From: Cladophialophora immunda
Lineage: Eukaryota; Ascomycota; Eurotiomycetes; Chaetothyriales; Herpotrichiellaceae
NCBI RefSeq assembly: GCF_000835495.1
Contig: NW_015622543.1
Coordinates: 4,762,619 to 4,826,618, forward strand
Reading direction: 5' to 3'
DNA: 64,000 nucleotides
The position numbers and the translations under genes were made by a program. Shown here one piece after another: positions 19,918 through 29,952 of this stretch (the stretch's first letter is position 1; each line of letters begins with the position of its first letter). The notes below the pieces were generated by a model. It ran no database searches. It saw only the letters and a program-made list of their open reading frames with translations, and was not told the origin of the DNA.

Positions 19918-21612
19918 TCAAGTCGGTCTCTTGAATCCCATCATGGCCAAATTAATATCAGGGGGTGGCGGCCTTTGTCGAGGTTTCGACGGGTCCATTC
20001 CAAGAGCGTCACCGTCAGCATCGAGGTCGCCCTCTTCGTAGATACTGGTGGGTTCATCGGTGCTGAAAAAACCATCCCATAGTCCCTTCTTGCACACAAG
20101 AGCTCCAACCAACACAAGTGGAAGCTGCCAGACGCTCGCCCAGAACAGCCCTCTGGCGCTTCCTCCGGCTCCTTGCTGTTTCCAGAAGCGAAACGCCTCT
20201 CGACTCATCCAGACGTTACATGCCGTGCTTATAACGAGGAAGCCTTTGTCCACGTATCCCGTGAAATAGAGAAGCCCGCATATAGGAAACATAGCCAAAG
20301 AGTACCGCAGCGCAACACGTCCGTTTCGAGCAGGATTCGTCCAGGCCAACATTTTGTGGCCAGCATTTCGATAGTCTTCTCGAATGGTATGCGATAAGGA
20401 CATGAAGTGAGGAAACTGCCAGGCAAATAACAGAGCTGCCAAAGCCCACCCTCCTATCGAGTTCTCCGAAAAGAGTAGATCTTGCCATGAGTGGTGCTCC
20501 GAGGTCGCAGCCTCGCCCGCAGCAGCGCACCAGCCCATGAGAGGAGGAATTCCACCCACAATCGCACCTACCCAAGTATTCGCCGCGGAGATTCGCTTCA
20601 TTGGAGTGTAGACCCCAGCGTAGAGGAAGATATTGAGGGCCGACAGGCCCGCCACCGTCGGGTTAGTCCCCAGGCCGAGAAGAAGCAGGCCAGAGGCACC
20701 GCAGACCAAGGCAAACACGGCGGCGGCCCGTGGAGAGACTAGCTTTCTCACAAGGGGCCGATTTCGAGTTCGAGACATGAGAGCGTCATATTTTGGCTCA
20801 AAGAGCATGTTGAGGGTGTTGGCGCAGGCGCACGACAAAAAGGTGCCTGAAGTGAGGAATAGTAGCGTCAGCGTTGATGTTGAAAGCGATGAAGTTGCCG
20901 ATGAGGACGTGGAGGACAGGATTTCCGGGAGCGGATAGAGACTGTAAGCCGATGTGGTCGTGAGCAGGATCAGGAATGAGAGTCGCGGTTTGGTCAATGA
21001 GAGGAACGTGGCCAGCTTCCGCCGGAAGACGGCTGACTTTGGCATCGCGGTCGCAGCAGTCGTCAATTGAGATGAAGCATCCAAAGGGAGAGACTCCTCC
21101 GATGCGTCTTGGTTGCTCTTTCGTCTCTTCCGCCTTCTGTGTGGTAATATATCCGCCTCTGATTCACCACCCTCCACAGCTTTGCTGGCTTCCGGACCAT
21201 TTTGAGGGCCCTGACTCGCTTGACTCAGAGGCTCCTCCTTGAAAGACAAAGCCTTTTCTAGTTCTCCTTGTGCTCGGGTCCGTGTGACTTCGCCAGGCAC
21301 GTCATTTTCCCTTCGTCCTGCAGGCTCCGCGACCGTGCGGACCGCAGCCAGCATCCCACTCTTGATCCATCCTCTCTCAATGGACGTGTTGGCAGAGAAA
21401 TAGTCGCCCACAAAGCTCTGCGAATGAGGGATCGTGCTTCTAGAGGGCCTTTCGAGTGGAAGTATGCCACTGTGGAGCTTCCTGTTTGCTTGCAGGACAG
21501 ATCTCAAAGTGCTGTGCGGCCGCGACGACTGGCGAAGACATCGTGTGATACAGGTCGAACAAACGCGATAGCCAGATCCGGAGAATCGGCCTGCTGCCGG
21601 AGCAGCAGCCAT
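19918..21612 (-). CDS. COX10: Protoheme IX farnesyltransferase COX10
   Basis: 564 aa, single exon from ATG 21612. The long N-terminal part (about 210 aa) begins with an Arg/Ser-rich mitochondrial presequence and a Lys/Arg-rich disordered stretch (HRRRKRRKSNQD). The UbiA-type membrane core starts at FLSLTKPRLSFLILLTTTSA. The first polyprenyl-diphosphate site reads NMLFEPKYDALMSRTRNRPL. Next come YTPMKRISAANTWVGAIVGG, then PPLMGW and FAWQFPHFMSLSH with the conserved His. Further membrane spans follow. COX10 adds a farnesyl group to heme b to make heme O for cytochrome c oxidase in the inner mitochondrial membrane. Divergent from MED8. Confidence 0.96.
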   Translation of the reverse strand: MAAAPAAGRFSGSGYRVCSTCITRCLRQSSRPHSTLRSVLQANRKLHSGILPLERPSRSTIPHSQSFVGDYFSANTSIERGWIKSGMLAAVRTVAEPAGRRENDVPGEVTRTRAQGELEKALSFKEEPLSQASQGPQNGPEASKAVEGGESEADILPHRRRKRRKSNQDASEESLPLDASSQLTTAATAMPKSAVFRRKLATFLSLTKPRLSFLILLTTTSAYSLYPLPEILSSTSSSATSSLSTSTLTLLFLTSGTFLSCACANTLNMLFEPKYDALMSRTRNRPLVRKLVSPRAAAVFALVCGASGLLLLGLGTNPTVAGLSALNIFLYAGVYTPMKRISAANTWVGAIVGGIPPLMGWCAAAGEAATSEHHSWQDLLFSENSIGGWALAALLFAWQFPHFMSLSHTIREDYRNAGHKMLAWTNPARNGRVALRYSLAMFPICGLLYFTGYVDKGFLVISTACNVWMSREAFRFWKQQGAGGSARGLFWASVWQLPLVLVGALVCKKGLWDGFFSTDEPTSIYEEGDLDADGDALGMDPSKPRQRPPPPDINLAMMGFKRPT

Positions 21613-21814
21613 AACGGCGGTGATCTAAGCTGGCAGAAATCGTGGAGGGGTCATTGAAGTAAAGGGTGGTGTGAAGAGTGAAGATCAAATGAAATCCAAC
21701 TTGGGCTGGACTTTTGGAGGAGCTTGGAGTGCGGAGTTTGAATCTGTCCCTCCTCCATCAACTGGCCACTTGAATCAACAACATTACTACGACGTTCGAA
21801 CTCGACTCGACATT
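21613..21814. promoter_or_regulatory. Short bidirectional promoter, COX10 / MED8
   Basis: Only 202 bp separate the two divergent ATGs, so both promoters must share this stretch. The plus-strand frame of MED8 is open through it, but the conserved protein starts at MAELTTDQV (21815). Confidence 0.7.
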
Positions 21815-22615
21815 ATGGCTGAACTCACGACAGACCAGGTCAGATCTTTGGATCAAACACGTCAAAGACTTCTAGCTCTCCACAAGTCATTGGTTGCTTT
21901 GGGATCAGAGCTTGTGACCCAAAACCAACTCCCTTCCTGGTACATACGCCTCTTTGACACAACGCAGCCCATATAGCTAACTACGCCGGACAGGCCAGCC
22001 CTTCAACTGCATGCAAACCTCGTCTCCAACAATCTACAAACCATTGTTTCTCAGCTAGCAGAGCACCGAGACACATATCAATCCACCGTTGCGTTTCCCA
22101 CCCCCAAATTTCCGGGTACCCAACGAGCCTTCATTCTCGAGACTCTCCTTCGAACAAAGCTAGAACCCAACGTGGAAGATTGGGTCGAGGAAGGCGAGAA
22201 CATCAGTGCACAACAGCGCAAAGCCACGTTTCTAGGGCTGTCGGACGACGACCGTAACGCTCTTTGGCAATGGGCTCCGGGGGCAGCAAATGGTGCAGCT
22301 CGGAAGCAGAAATGGGGTGCAGATTTCACTCTAGAGGAAAAACAGAAAGGCGTAGAGAACGTGGCCACGGGACTTCGCAGGCAACTGATCGAACCTCCCG
22401 ATGATGAGGGCGATGAAGGACCTGAAGAGGAGGAAGAGGAGTATGAGGTCAGCGACGAGGAGGATGAAGATGAGGAGGCAGACAAAATGGACATTGAGAA
22501 ACAACCACCAAAGTCCGAGGCCAGCCCAGCTTCTACAGACACCAGATCCGCTTTGCCGACCGCAGGCCAGATGAACCTGGAAACGCTCCACAAATTCATG
22601 ACCACTGGACGGTGA
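21815..22615 (+). CDS. MED8: Mediator complex subunit 8
   Basis: Two exons, 21815-21939 and 21994-22615, joined over a 54-bp intron with a GCTAAC branch site, giving 248 aa. The N-terminal helical part (MAELTTDQVRSLDQTRQRL, then SELVTQNQLPSW joined to PALQLHANLVSNNL) matches fungal Med8. It continues with TVAFPTPKFPGTQRA, LLRTKLEPNVEDWVEEG and an acidic stretch (EEEEEEYEVSDEEDEDEEAD) before a final helix LNLE-type (QMNLETLHKFMTTGR). Med8 sits in the Mediator head and links regulators to RNA polymerase II. The stop lies only 36 bp from the stop of the convergent gene downstream. Confidence 0.92.
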
Positions 22616-22650
22616 CCGCTGCTCTGACAGTATTAAAGGTACACCCAGAA

Positions 22651-23811
22651 TCAAGACACGATGCTTGTCCAACTGGAGAACCCGACCTTGCGTCCCACCC
22701 CAGGCTCAGTCGCTCCCTGCCCTTGCGCGCCTATGGTCGAATCGTGCAACCAGAGGAAATTCACCCACTCGCTGTCATCCATGCCGAGAATCATATCTCT
22801 ATGCACTCTCCATTCCACGGTCACATTGACACTCGACAAGGACGATCTGAGCGCCTGCTCAAAGCCGTTTCTCTCAATCTCAGTGATCTGCGTTGCAACA
22901 GACACACTGGACTCGATGACAATGGTTAATTTCCGAAGGGATTGGAGGAAAGCCAGGCCCTCAGTGACCCACGTTGCCGCACAGGCGAACGCAGTTGCAG
23001 GACAATCTTGAGAAAAGGGAGCGACGCTCAGTATGTGCAGCAACCCCACCATCGAGTCCGCCTGCGCCAACAGCAGATCTCGTGTGGTGATATGGACTGT
23101 CAGTTCTGTCAAGCGGCTATCGCTGGTCGCGTTGTCCAAGTCCTTTCCAAGTGTTTGGCCGACTTTCCCTTCCTCACCCCCGCCGATTTCAATATCTGCA
23201 CCACCGCCGCTCTGCTCCAAGCCGCAGTCAACCCCTGTCTCCGTGGCGCCGGCTATTGACCTGAGAATCGACCTCAAGGACCATGCTTCCGTCACACTCG
23301 CAAGCAGGTGCAGCTCCAGCTCTCGGATTGCTCGTCGTTGAAATGGCTTCAGTGCGTCCAAGAAACGCTTTGTTGCCGAGGTGTTCGATCCCATGGTTGC
23401 TGGACATTTGACGCAGTTGACTTGGAGAGGCATCAGACGTGTCTCCCAGTAAAGTTGGCGGCAGAGAAGAAGCGGCTGCATAATGTTATTGTTTGCGGCG
23501 TGGGTGCTCGACTTGCCACTTGAGACCTTGTATTGGTCTCCCACCATGCCGAGAAGCCTTGAGGGAGAGCACGCTTGTTGGGGTGGGAAGTTCTCAGACG
23601 AGTCCATGAACACATACTGGAACACCTTCTGCCTGAGCTCAGACGGGAGACTGAGGAGCGGTGACAACAACAACGCTCCGGCTGCCGTCCAAGCTGTGTT
23701 GTCATCCTTCATCTGACGTTGCTGTTCACGATGAAATTGCTCATTCTTTCCACTAGCTGGCGGTTGGTCTTGAACATGCGCAAGCATCGACTCGTCTGAA
23801 TCATGAACCAT
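22651..23811 (-). CDS. 2EXR/F-box-like domain protein of unknown function
   Basis: 386 aa from the first in-frame ATG at 23811; the frame continues upstream only to a TTG. The motif LLSLPSELRQKVFQYVFMD followed later by LLLCRQLYWETRLMPLQVN is the pattern of fungal 2EXR or F-box-like domains, large families of unknown role. The rest is mixed alpha/beta with FLDALKPFQRRAIRELELHL and a C-terminal part containing VNVTVEWRVHRDMILGM. Some members may recruit SCF ubiquitin ligase, but no evidence for that is visible here. An upstream coding exon cannot be excluded. Convergent with MED8. Confidence 0.68.
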   Translation of the reverse strand: MVHDSDESMLAHVQDQPPASGKNEQFHREQQRQMKDDNTAWTAAGALLLSPLLSLPSELRQKVFQYVFMDSSENFPPQQACSPSRLLGMVGDQYKVSSGKSSTHAANNNIMQPLLLCRQLYWETRLMPLQVNCVKCPATMGSNTSATKRFLDALKPFQRRAIRELELHLLASVTEAWSLRSILRSIAGATETGVDCGLEQSGGGADIEIGGGEEGKVGQTLGKDLDNATSDSRLTELTVHITTRDLLLAQADSMVGLLHILSVAPFSQDCPATAFACAATWVTEGLAFLQSLRKLTIVIESSVSVATQITEIERNGFEQALRSSLSSVNVTVEWRVHRDMILGMDDSEWVNFLWLHDSTIGAQGQGATEPGVGRKVGFSSWTSIVS

Positions 23812-25126
23812 CTTGCTGAGCTGGAGGCTTTCGGCCAACGTGAACCTTTGTGACTCTTCGTGGGTTGGAGTCACGGGAGACAAGAGGACTAGGATGGGAG
23901 CTGAAGACAGGACGCTCAGCAAGATAGAGGACGACTATCTGGCACCAAAGGCGAAAACCAAGCAATCAATTCGCCAGATACTATAGAAGAGTGAGTGAGA
24001 ATGGCAGGACTCGGCACACCGCATCCTTTTACTTTCCAAGATGGCAGTACAATGCGAGGTTGATTTCAGGCAGAGCATCGGTTGCTATGTGGGTGGGTCG
24101 CAACACTGACCGGCTTGTACACCATATTCACCTCGGCTGCATTGCGGGTTCCTCCACAATTGTATGGGATGTTCTCAGCGCTGTATCTCTGGAACAGGGA
24201 CTGTATATTGCAGCAGCGGAGGACGGCGAACTGGAGCACTTAGTCATGGCAAGCGAGATCCTGGGCAGTCGACAGCTTGACTGATCCTGACGAAGACGGA
24301 GAAAGGGTGGAGGCGTATAGCTTCTACAGGCAGGTGGAGAGAGCGTGAGATTTGCCTGGGAACGAGGCTGTGTGGATGAGGCACATGGAGGTGACTACAT
24401 CGTATCCTCTGGCTATATTGAGTATAACATTTGTATTCTACTACATCCGTTCGGTACCTACGAACCGATTCGCCAGACGGTGGAAAGGTCGCCGCCGCCC
24501 CTTGGACGTAATTAGACTCGACCAGGTGCGAGCAGCACTTGCCTTACATCAGCTTACTGGTTACGGTCACAGTTTGACTGCGACACACACCGTTATATGA
24601 CATCGGGAAGATGAGGCTTTTACACGGGACCAGACTATAATCCAGCCAACTTGTTACGTAATTGCGCAAATACCAAATAGATGTCCCTCTTGTACGAGTA
24701 CTATTACATCTTGAATCCCGCGGATTGGCGACTTTAGAAGCGACATGCGAGGCGCCCGTTGCCTCCCTCGCTCTTCTCCTTCCCTCACCGCCCACAGAGT
24801 GCGGAGTGCACGTGGTATTCGCACAGATACTAGGAGAGGAGCAGGGACATCGGTCGCTCTTTCTCTAGCTTCACTCTCGCAGCTTGGGACCAGATGCGGA
24901 AACCCGCCTCCATGCTCCGTCCTTGCGCGACCACCCCACAGCGCTTTCCATGCCCGCTCTGCTATCTTCCAGAGGTGGCATCTGGGAAATCGAGATGAAA
25001 AGAAACACAACGAGATACGATATTCTGGGGGGTAGTGATATCCCCTCCTTCTTTTTTTGGATCTATTACACACAGTGCCTACAGGTGAGGAGTCGATGCC
25101 TCCGTCTTCCCCCACACACACCGACA
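23812..25126. other. Intergenic region; no gene seen
   Basis: About 1.3 kb between two minus-strand genes: promoter of the 2EXR-like gene's side and 3' region of the acyl-CoA dehydrogenase. A long minus frame here is only read-on of an alternative frame over the dehydrogenase end and has no domain of its own. Confidence 0.45.
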
Positions 25127-27010
25127 TCACAGCATAGCCTTGGGCATCTGCTTGATGGCCTGCCTCACGCCGAGATCGGCCAGGACCTCCTCGGCCCCGC
25201 CCAGGATGGCGTCGAACTTGTATGTGCGGTGGAACTGCTCGACGAAGCGGCCCATGCCCGTCTGCGTGATGCCCCGGCCGCCAAAGATGTTGACGGCGTC
25301 GTCGGCGACGTCGTGCGCGCACCGGGTCGCGTACGACTTCAGCAGCCCGATCGGCCCGCCCAGCAGCTTCGACTGCTGCGCATAGTCCATCTGGTTCATC
25401 TGGTAGGTGATGCTCTCGAGCCAGGACTGGCACGCCTCGGTGAGCGAGATCATCTTGGCGAGCTTCTGCCGGATCACGGGCTGCGACACCAGCGGCTTTC
25501 CAAACACGATTCGCTGGTTCGTCCACTTGAGACACTCTTCCACGATCGTGCGCATCCAGCGGATCACCGAGCACGCCATCGCCCAGCGCTCGTGGTTGAA
25601 GTTGCTCATGATGACGATGAAGCCATTGTCCTCCTTGCCCAAGAGATGATTCACCGGCACCTTGACATTGTCGAATTGGATGAATGTAGTTGCAGCCGCT
25701 GTGGAATATGACGTCTTGATGCGTTTTGTTTCCACATTGTCGTCCCGCGGTATCAGGATGACGCTGAATCCCTTCTCGGTTTTACATCCCGTGACGAAGT
25801 AGTCTGCGAACATGCCGTTGGTGATCCATTTCTGCGATCATGTCAGTCAACAGGACCTATCTCGGAAGTTATCTACATGGTATTACCTTCGTCCCGTTGA
25901 TTCTGCCACAGAAACTGTCAGTATGGCCGTTGCGCAACAAGCCCGAGCAGAACACTCACATGTAATATTTGCCGTCCTCAGTCTTGGTAGCAGTTGTCCT
26001 GATCCCCGCGACATCGCTTCCCGCAAACGCCTCGGTGATGGCAAGACACATGAACTTCTTCCCGCTCAAACACTCCTCGGTGACTTTATCCTTCAATGCG
26101 GAATCATTCGCCCATTGCCTCACGGCAGTCAATGAGATCATCATGCCCGCCATGTTACCATCCTGAAACCCTCTGGCCATGCCGCGAGAGAGCTCCTGTG
26201 CGACAATCAGGTCATGGAAATAGTCAAACTCTTCGCCCTTCACGTCACCGAGCAGTTTGCGGCCGTAAAGATGCTTGCCGGGCCCAAGGCGCATCGCGAG
26301 GAGGCCGTTCGAGGCCATCTTGTCGACGAGTTCTTGGGAGATGTAGGTGCCGTCGAGTTCCTTTTCTTGGGCTTCGGGGTAGATGTCTCGGTCCACGAAC
26401 TCCCGCAGGGCCTTTTGCAGGGCGCGATGAGAACTGTTGTAGTAGGGGGACTTGAATTGGGGAGTCAGCCACACCGGCTCCGCATAAGGCACTTTCGACA
26501 GGTCGCCCGGCTTGGGATCGATGACTTCGGGCTTCTCGCCTTCGACCGTGCCGATGCAGAGATTGGCGTATTTCTGGAGCACCTCGTGGCGGTGGAGATT
26601 GTAGAAGGCAGTTGTGGCGTCCTGGCCGGCGACCTGTTGAAGAACGACATTGCCACCGGGGTGGGCGTCTGTTGCAGGCGGTCGTCGTCAGCCCATACGT
26701 CCAAAGAGAGAACGTCGGGAAAGGACCCGCTACAAGGGGTTGAATGGTTCTTCCAGGGAGAGAAGCAGCCTACCGAGAAAATCCGAGAGGTCATAGACCT
26801 TGTGATCGATCTGAGAGTTCGTCATGTGAGCGCTCGAGGAACCTCGTTGACAGACATTCGGAAGTGCTCAAGAAAAATGTTCATGGCACAGGTGCTTTTG
26901 GGTTGAAGGTAACTTACGATACACCACACGTCGTCTTCAGTATTATGCTTTGCGACCTCTGCTCGGGTGTGCAATTTGCTAGGTATTGTCTGGGACGTCT
27001 TTTGAGCCAT
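25127..27010 (-). CDS. Cytochrome b5-acyl-CoA dehydrogenase fusion
   Basis: Five exons (27010-26918, 26810-26774, 26668-25960, 25902-25887, 25831-25127), 519 aa. Residues 10-85 form a cytochrome b5 domain (HTRAEVAKHNTEDDVWCI, VYDLSDFLDAHPGG). Heme ligands are His46 of HPGG and His69 or His71 in FYNLHRHE. An acyl-CoA dehydrogenase follows: FVDRDIYPEAQEKE, CLAITEAFAGSDVAGI, INGTKKWITNG, FDNVKVPVNHLLG and NIFGGRGITQTGMG. The flavin domain removes two hydrogens from an acyl-CoA or similar substrate; the b5 part probably passes electrons. Introns are 107, 105, 57 and 55 bp, and exon 4 has only 16 nt. Every junction restores a conserved motif. Substrate and compartment are unknown. Confidence 0.93.
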
Positions 27011-27618
27011 GGCTGTGGATGGTCTGTTTTGAGGAAGAGAGTCAGGAGGGCGGGCGACCAAGCGATGTATCTTGTAAGGCTATGATCAGGAAATCCCTCC
27101 ACAGATCGAATGGGCTTCTTCGAGAGTGCAAGCGGTAGCAACTCTTGAAGTTGAATATATCATAGACTTTGGGTCTGGAACAATTTGTCGTGGTTCGACC
27201 TGGAACCGAGGTTCGAGATGGGCTTCGAGCAGCCAATCGCTGATCTCAGTGACCAACGAATTGCCTGGCTGCTCATTGGTCCACGATACCCGGCTGAACG
27301 AGGCTGAACGGGGCTGCACAAGGCTGAGATCAAGCCTCGAGCAAACTACGGACATCACTCGGCTTTCTTCGTGTCGGCAGCTTTAACAAGGACATTTCAG
27401 GTGACTAACGACTAAAGCTACTTGCAGCGAGTTAGCATCGGTTGCTCAAGCAACTGGTGTTGACGGCCAGTGCCCTCCATCGTTTTGGATCCGATTGACA
27501 AGGGGCAGACTTTGGTGGAGGCCAGACGACAAATCGTAGAAATGGAAAAGACCCAGGCCACAGCCGAGTTTAGCATTGTGTGATTTTGAACCTATCTCCA
27601 AACCAGCGGCTTCCCGCT
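27011..27618 (-). promoter_or_regulatory. Promoter region of the b5-acyl-CoA dehydrogenase gene
   Basis: 608 bp between the dehydrogenase ATG and the amidase stop, both on the minus strand. It contains an imperfect repeat of GAACGAGGCTG-like units around 27293-27330. No gene is seen. Confidence 0.4.
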
Positions 27619-29442
27619 CTAGCTCAGTGACTTGTTCAACCTCGCATTGACCACGTCAACCAGCTCCACCGTGGCTTGTATATGGGGCGTAATAGTGTTC
27701 CTAACAAGGGTCCTTTGCTCAAATGCATATGCCAACCCGATGAGCAACTCTTCACTGAAATGGGGTCCCATGAAACTGATTCCAAACGGGAGATTTGGTG
27801 CAGTGGCATTCAGGTTGCCAAATCCGTTTGGAGTAACTGGTGTACCAGGAGGGAAGGCTCCGAGAGGCACCGTTACGACAGGCGATCCGATCAGAGCAGG
27901 GAAGTTGGGCGAAAATTCCGTCGGCAACACCAGAGCATCTAAGGAGTAGTTGGCAAGCGCGCCTGTAATTCCCAGTGGACCGGCCAAATAGGTATTCATC
28001 GTATAATTCGACCAAAAGTCTGGCGAAGTGTTGTTGAAGCCAAGATCCAACGCGCCGTCCCAGACCAGCGTGTCGCGCTCGGGCCAGTCTTCCAGAGGGA
28101 ATGAGTGAGTAAAGTTGCGGACGTCTGCCACGGAGTAGACATGGTTGGGATTGTGCGAGAGCTCCGAGAGGTAATTCGCAAGATTGCTGATGAAATCCGC
28201 TTCGAGGACGATGTTGGAGTAGTTGCCTTCATTGAGAGCATCGTAGCCAGTGAAGTTGGTATTGTCGATGATAGTCGCTCCTGCCGCGCGAAGGACGTCC
28301 AGAGCGGCGTCGAAGACGGGCACGATCGGCGCAGCTGTTGAGTCGCTAAAAATGGACATTAGCCCTGTACTGGTAGAGATCGATGACGACGGTTTTGTCC
28401 GGGTCACTTCTGCAAGGATACTTACAAGGATAGGTCGATGAGATTTCGTGGGACGCCGATCCTCTTTCCCTGCAGCGCCGAAAAGTTGCATGCCGCGACG
28501 TAGTCGGGAATGGTGTCGAAGGGAATTGCAGATGTGTAGTTATCATAAGGCGACTTCCCTGCTATTGCTGACAGGACGTATGCCGCGTCTTTAACCGTCC
28601 GAGCCATGGGCCCGATGGTATCTTGATGTTCAGAGATCTGAAGCAGACGCCGTCAGTGTCCCCTTCAGAAACGGTTCTTTGCGGGCACTCACAGGAACAA
28701 CCAGGTAGCGGGACGTCAATCCGACAGTAGGCTTGATGCCAACCAGATTGTTGACATCCGAGGGACTCAGGATACTGCCGTCTGTCTCAGTGCCCAAGGC
28801 AGCCAAGGCCAGTCCCAAGGAAGACGAAACGCCACTGCCAGAACTGCTGCCACTAGGATCTTGACCAGGGTAATAAGCACCGATGGTCTGTCCTGCGATT
28901 GCCGACCAGCCGTTACTCGTGTTGAAGGAACGGTAGTTCGCCCATTGGCTCAAGTTGGTCTTCCCAAGAATCACAGCTCCCGCCTTCCTGAGATTGGCGG
29001 CGATTGTGCTGTCTCGAGGAACCTTTGCGCCGGCAAGCGCATAGGAGCCGGCCGTGTTGTCCATTGCATCAGCAGTAGCGATATTGTTTTTGATCAGAAT
29101 CGGCATTCCGTGGAGTGGTCCGTGAATAATGCCTTTTGCGCGTTGCGAGTCACGTTCTGCTGCGATAGAAAGAGCGTCGGGGTTGAGCTGGGTCACCATA
29201 TGCAGAGTTGCGTTGACTTCCATGATGCGCTCAATGTATGCCGTAACAAGATCGACGCTTGTGAACAGGCCCGATTCCAGCCCGCGGACGAGGTCTTCTG
29301 TAGTAGCCTCAATCAACGGCGGGAAAGCAGTGCCATTGATTGCCGTGCTTTGATTCCAACATGACTGAGCAGCAGCCAGACTAGTCAGGGGCTGCAAAAC
29401 AGCCAGCACACCCAGAAGTCGGCGGACAGTTCCAAATGCCAT
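27619..29442 (-). CDS. Secreted amidase-signature hydrolase
   Basis: Three exons (29442-28693, 28637-28426, 28345-27619), 562 aa. A signal peptide (LLGVLAVLQPLTSLAAA) starts the protein. The amidase-signature Ser-cisSer-Lys triad is visible: Lys118 in PILIKNN, Ser199 in DPSGSSSGSG and Ser223 in TETDGSILSP, with the usual 24-residue spacing between the serines. The family hydrolyses amide bonds; fungal secreted members act on unknown small amides or peptides. Many N-x-S/T sites (NQST, NGTA, NATL, NYTM, NTSP) fit a secreted glycoprotein. Introns are 55 and 80 bp and both junctions are frame-consistent. It lies just upstream of the acyl-CoA dehydrogenase on the same strand; a functional link is not shown. 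Confidence 0.92.
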
Positions 29443-29952
29443 CTTGGCGACAAATGCGCAATGAAGACAGCACGTCGGGCGGGGTCGACATGACGTTCTT
29501 TGGCTTCATTTAAGTCAAAGTCGGCTTACAGAGCCGGATGCTGGACAGGTCGTCACCCTAAGATAACTCGATAGAAGAGCATCCTGTACATTCGCGTCGA
29601 TCGGTGTCCGCTTGGTCGATAAGCCCGGACTGTCGCGAAACGGTCGCAGTGTAATTGGCGGGTACCATGCTTTGACCTACAGCGGTCCAGTCGGGCTAGA
29701 GCCATTACCCCACAGAAATGCAGACGGCCGACTTATCGAGTTGCCGAATTAGGCAGCTCAATAGGCGCAGCATCTTTCAACAGGAATTCCCTGAAATGCA
29801 CCAAGCCAAACAGGAAGGCCATTATGATTCGGAACTCAAGTCTGCGGCCCTGCTGCAGATGTTGTCGACCATGCAATCTCTCTTGCTTTGGTTGGCTCGA
29901 GGCGATTTCCGCGTCTGTTCAAGGCCGGATCGATACGCTTTTAGGTGTCTGC
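29443..29952 (-). promoter_or_regulatory. Promoter region of the amidase gene
   Basis: 510 bp between the amidase ATG and the GPI17 stop, same strand. It should hold the amidase promoter and the GPI17 3' UTR. No gene is seen. Confidence 0.4.
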
